Source: Flavobacteriales bacterium (GTDB lineage: Bacteria > Bacteroidota > Bacteroidia > Flavobacteriales_E > Vicingaceae). Taken from it: DNA of 64,000 bases. Shown piece by piece: positions 63,584 to 64,000 of the stretch (its first letter is position 1; each line of letters starts with the position of its first letter). The notes under the pieces were generated by a model, which was given only the letters and a program-made list of their open reading frames with translations, had not been told where the DNA came from and made no database searches. The position numbers were made by a program, and so were the translations under genes. The stretch lies in assembly GCA_002706365.1 (NCBI GenBank), contig PALM01000044.1, forward strand, positions 16,414 to 80,413, given 5' to 3'.

Positions 63584-63620
63584 AAAAGTTGGCTTCGGTC
63601 AACTTTTCTGCGTATTTTTT
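63584..63620 (+). terminator. rho-independent terminator after the giant secreted gene
   Basis: AAAAGTTG and CAACTTTT form the stem, with an inner C-G pair closing a TTCG tetraloop. A T-run follows at 63615 to 63620, after 7 nt. It separates the two paralogs. Confidence 0.6.
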
Positions 63621-63624
63621 GGAT

Positions 63625-64000
63625 ATGAAAAGTCGTACTACTAGCCTGTTCCTCACAATCTTATGTCTGACATTAAGCTTTAGCATAGCTGCGCAGACTA
63701 CAGTCTTTACTGAAGATTTTGAAGGAGCAACCTTATCTGTAACATCTAGCTCAGCAAGCGGACTCAACAACAATGCCTGGGCAATTAACACCAATCTTCA
63801 AGCTAGTGGTTTGAGGTCGGACACAGCTCAGGTGAAATTGAGGGATACGCTTTATTTGGAAACCTCAAATTTTAGCACGCTTGGATTCTCCAATGTGAAT
63901 TTGGGCTTTGATCAGATCTGTAAGATCGACTTCTTCGATAGAGCAATTATAGAGTACAGTACGAATAATGGTAGTAGCTGGACCCAACTTACAACTGCCG
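63625..64000 (+). CDS. secreted protein, N-terminal part (3' end outside window)
   Basis: 125 codons are visible from the ATG at 63625. A signal peptide (MKSRTTSLFLTILCLTLSFSIAAQ) is followed by TVFTEDFEGA and then NVNLGFDQICKIDFFDRAIIEYSTNNGSSWTQL. This closely parallels NVGISFDQICYIDWFDEAIVEYSFDGTNWARL near the start of the 58797 protein, so the two are tandem paralogs. The C-terminal end is not visible; a sorting domain is expected by analogy. Confidence 0.88.
   Translation, partial: MKSRTTSLFLTILCLTLSFSIAAQTTVFTEDFEGATLSVTSSSASGLNNNAWAINTNLQASGLRSDTAQVKLRDTLYLETSNFSTLGFSNVNLGFDQICKIDFFDRAIIEYSTNNGSSWTQLTTA

Overview
The window looks like part of a chromosome from the phylum Bacteroidota, probably a marine flavobacterium-like lineage. 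The signs are: type IX secretion C-terminal sorting domains on secreted proteins; lipoproteins with short lipoboxes; an OmpA protein built from TPR, PD40 and OmpA domains; DUF3667; a fused isobutyryl-CoA mutase; and several start regions with the Bacteroidota promoter box TAnnTTTG, two of them with a TTG exactly 20 nt upstream. There are no rRNA or tRNA genes, phage genes, insertion sequences or CRISPR arrays. Base composition is moderately AT-rich and even.

Region 1 to 9.1 kb (minus strand): an operon runs from a small cysteine-rich protein through a 40-residue membrane peptide, glutamate dehydrogenase, a GreA/Rnk-like factor, an unknown helical protein, a universal stress protein and the three subunits of proton-translocating transhydrogenase (pntAA, pntAB, pntB, cut by the window edge). 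Upstream of it, on the same strand, lie a soluble histidine kinase, a sigma-54-type response regulator and a DUF3124 lipoprotein. The gap between the two groups holds two tandem dyads that may be the regulator's targets. 9.2 to 17.4 kb: a dienoyl-CoA reductase-like SDR, two membrane proteins, a PAS-only protein, a decayed four-helix-bundle (S23-like) gene, SirB1-like, uridine phosphorylase-like, a double Usp protein and cinA.

17.4 to 30.3 kb (minus strand): a polysaccharide locus (asnB, glycosyltransferase, Wza-like, Wzc-like tyrosine autokinase, rfbC, WecA/MraY-like) continues into a lytic transglycosylase, uvrA and a LOG-family protein. 30.4 to 41.9 kb: a saccharopine dehydrogenase-like protein; an OmpA, exonuclease and FAH operon whose promoter carries a near-consensus CRP box; the E2 of a 2-oxoacid dehydrogenase; a small secreted protein; a fused GT2 membrane protein; recR; and a sodium:solute symporter. 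41.9 to 58.6 kb: lipoproteins, an M28 peptidase, icmF, a chalcone isomerase-like protein, two methyltransferases, DUF3667, a GT2, pruA, an FtsB/DivIC-like protein and fahA. 58.8 kb to the end: two neighbouring secreted T9SS-type paralogs, the second cut by the window edge.

The most unusual non-coding signal is in the intergenic spaces from 12.8 kb to 57.3 kb. At least four unrelated families of short tandem repeats share an exact 7-bp period (CTAGANN, GAAATCN, GAATTAC-type and GATTGCC-type). The CTAGANN arrays occur three times as facing inverted pairs. One pair encloses the decayed S23-like gene, and other arrays form the 3' ends of genes. They sit with further dispersed motifs (CGCAAAGG-type, CTGCGAAAATCTGCG-type, CCGCC/GGCGG hairpins) in repeat islands at 48.5, 54.0, 56.2 and 57.0 kb.
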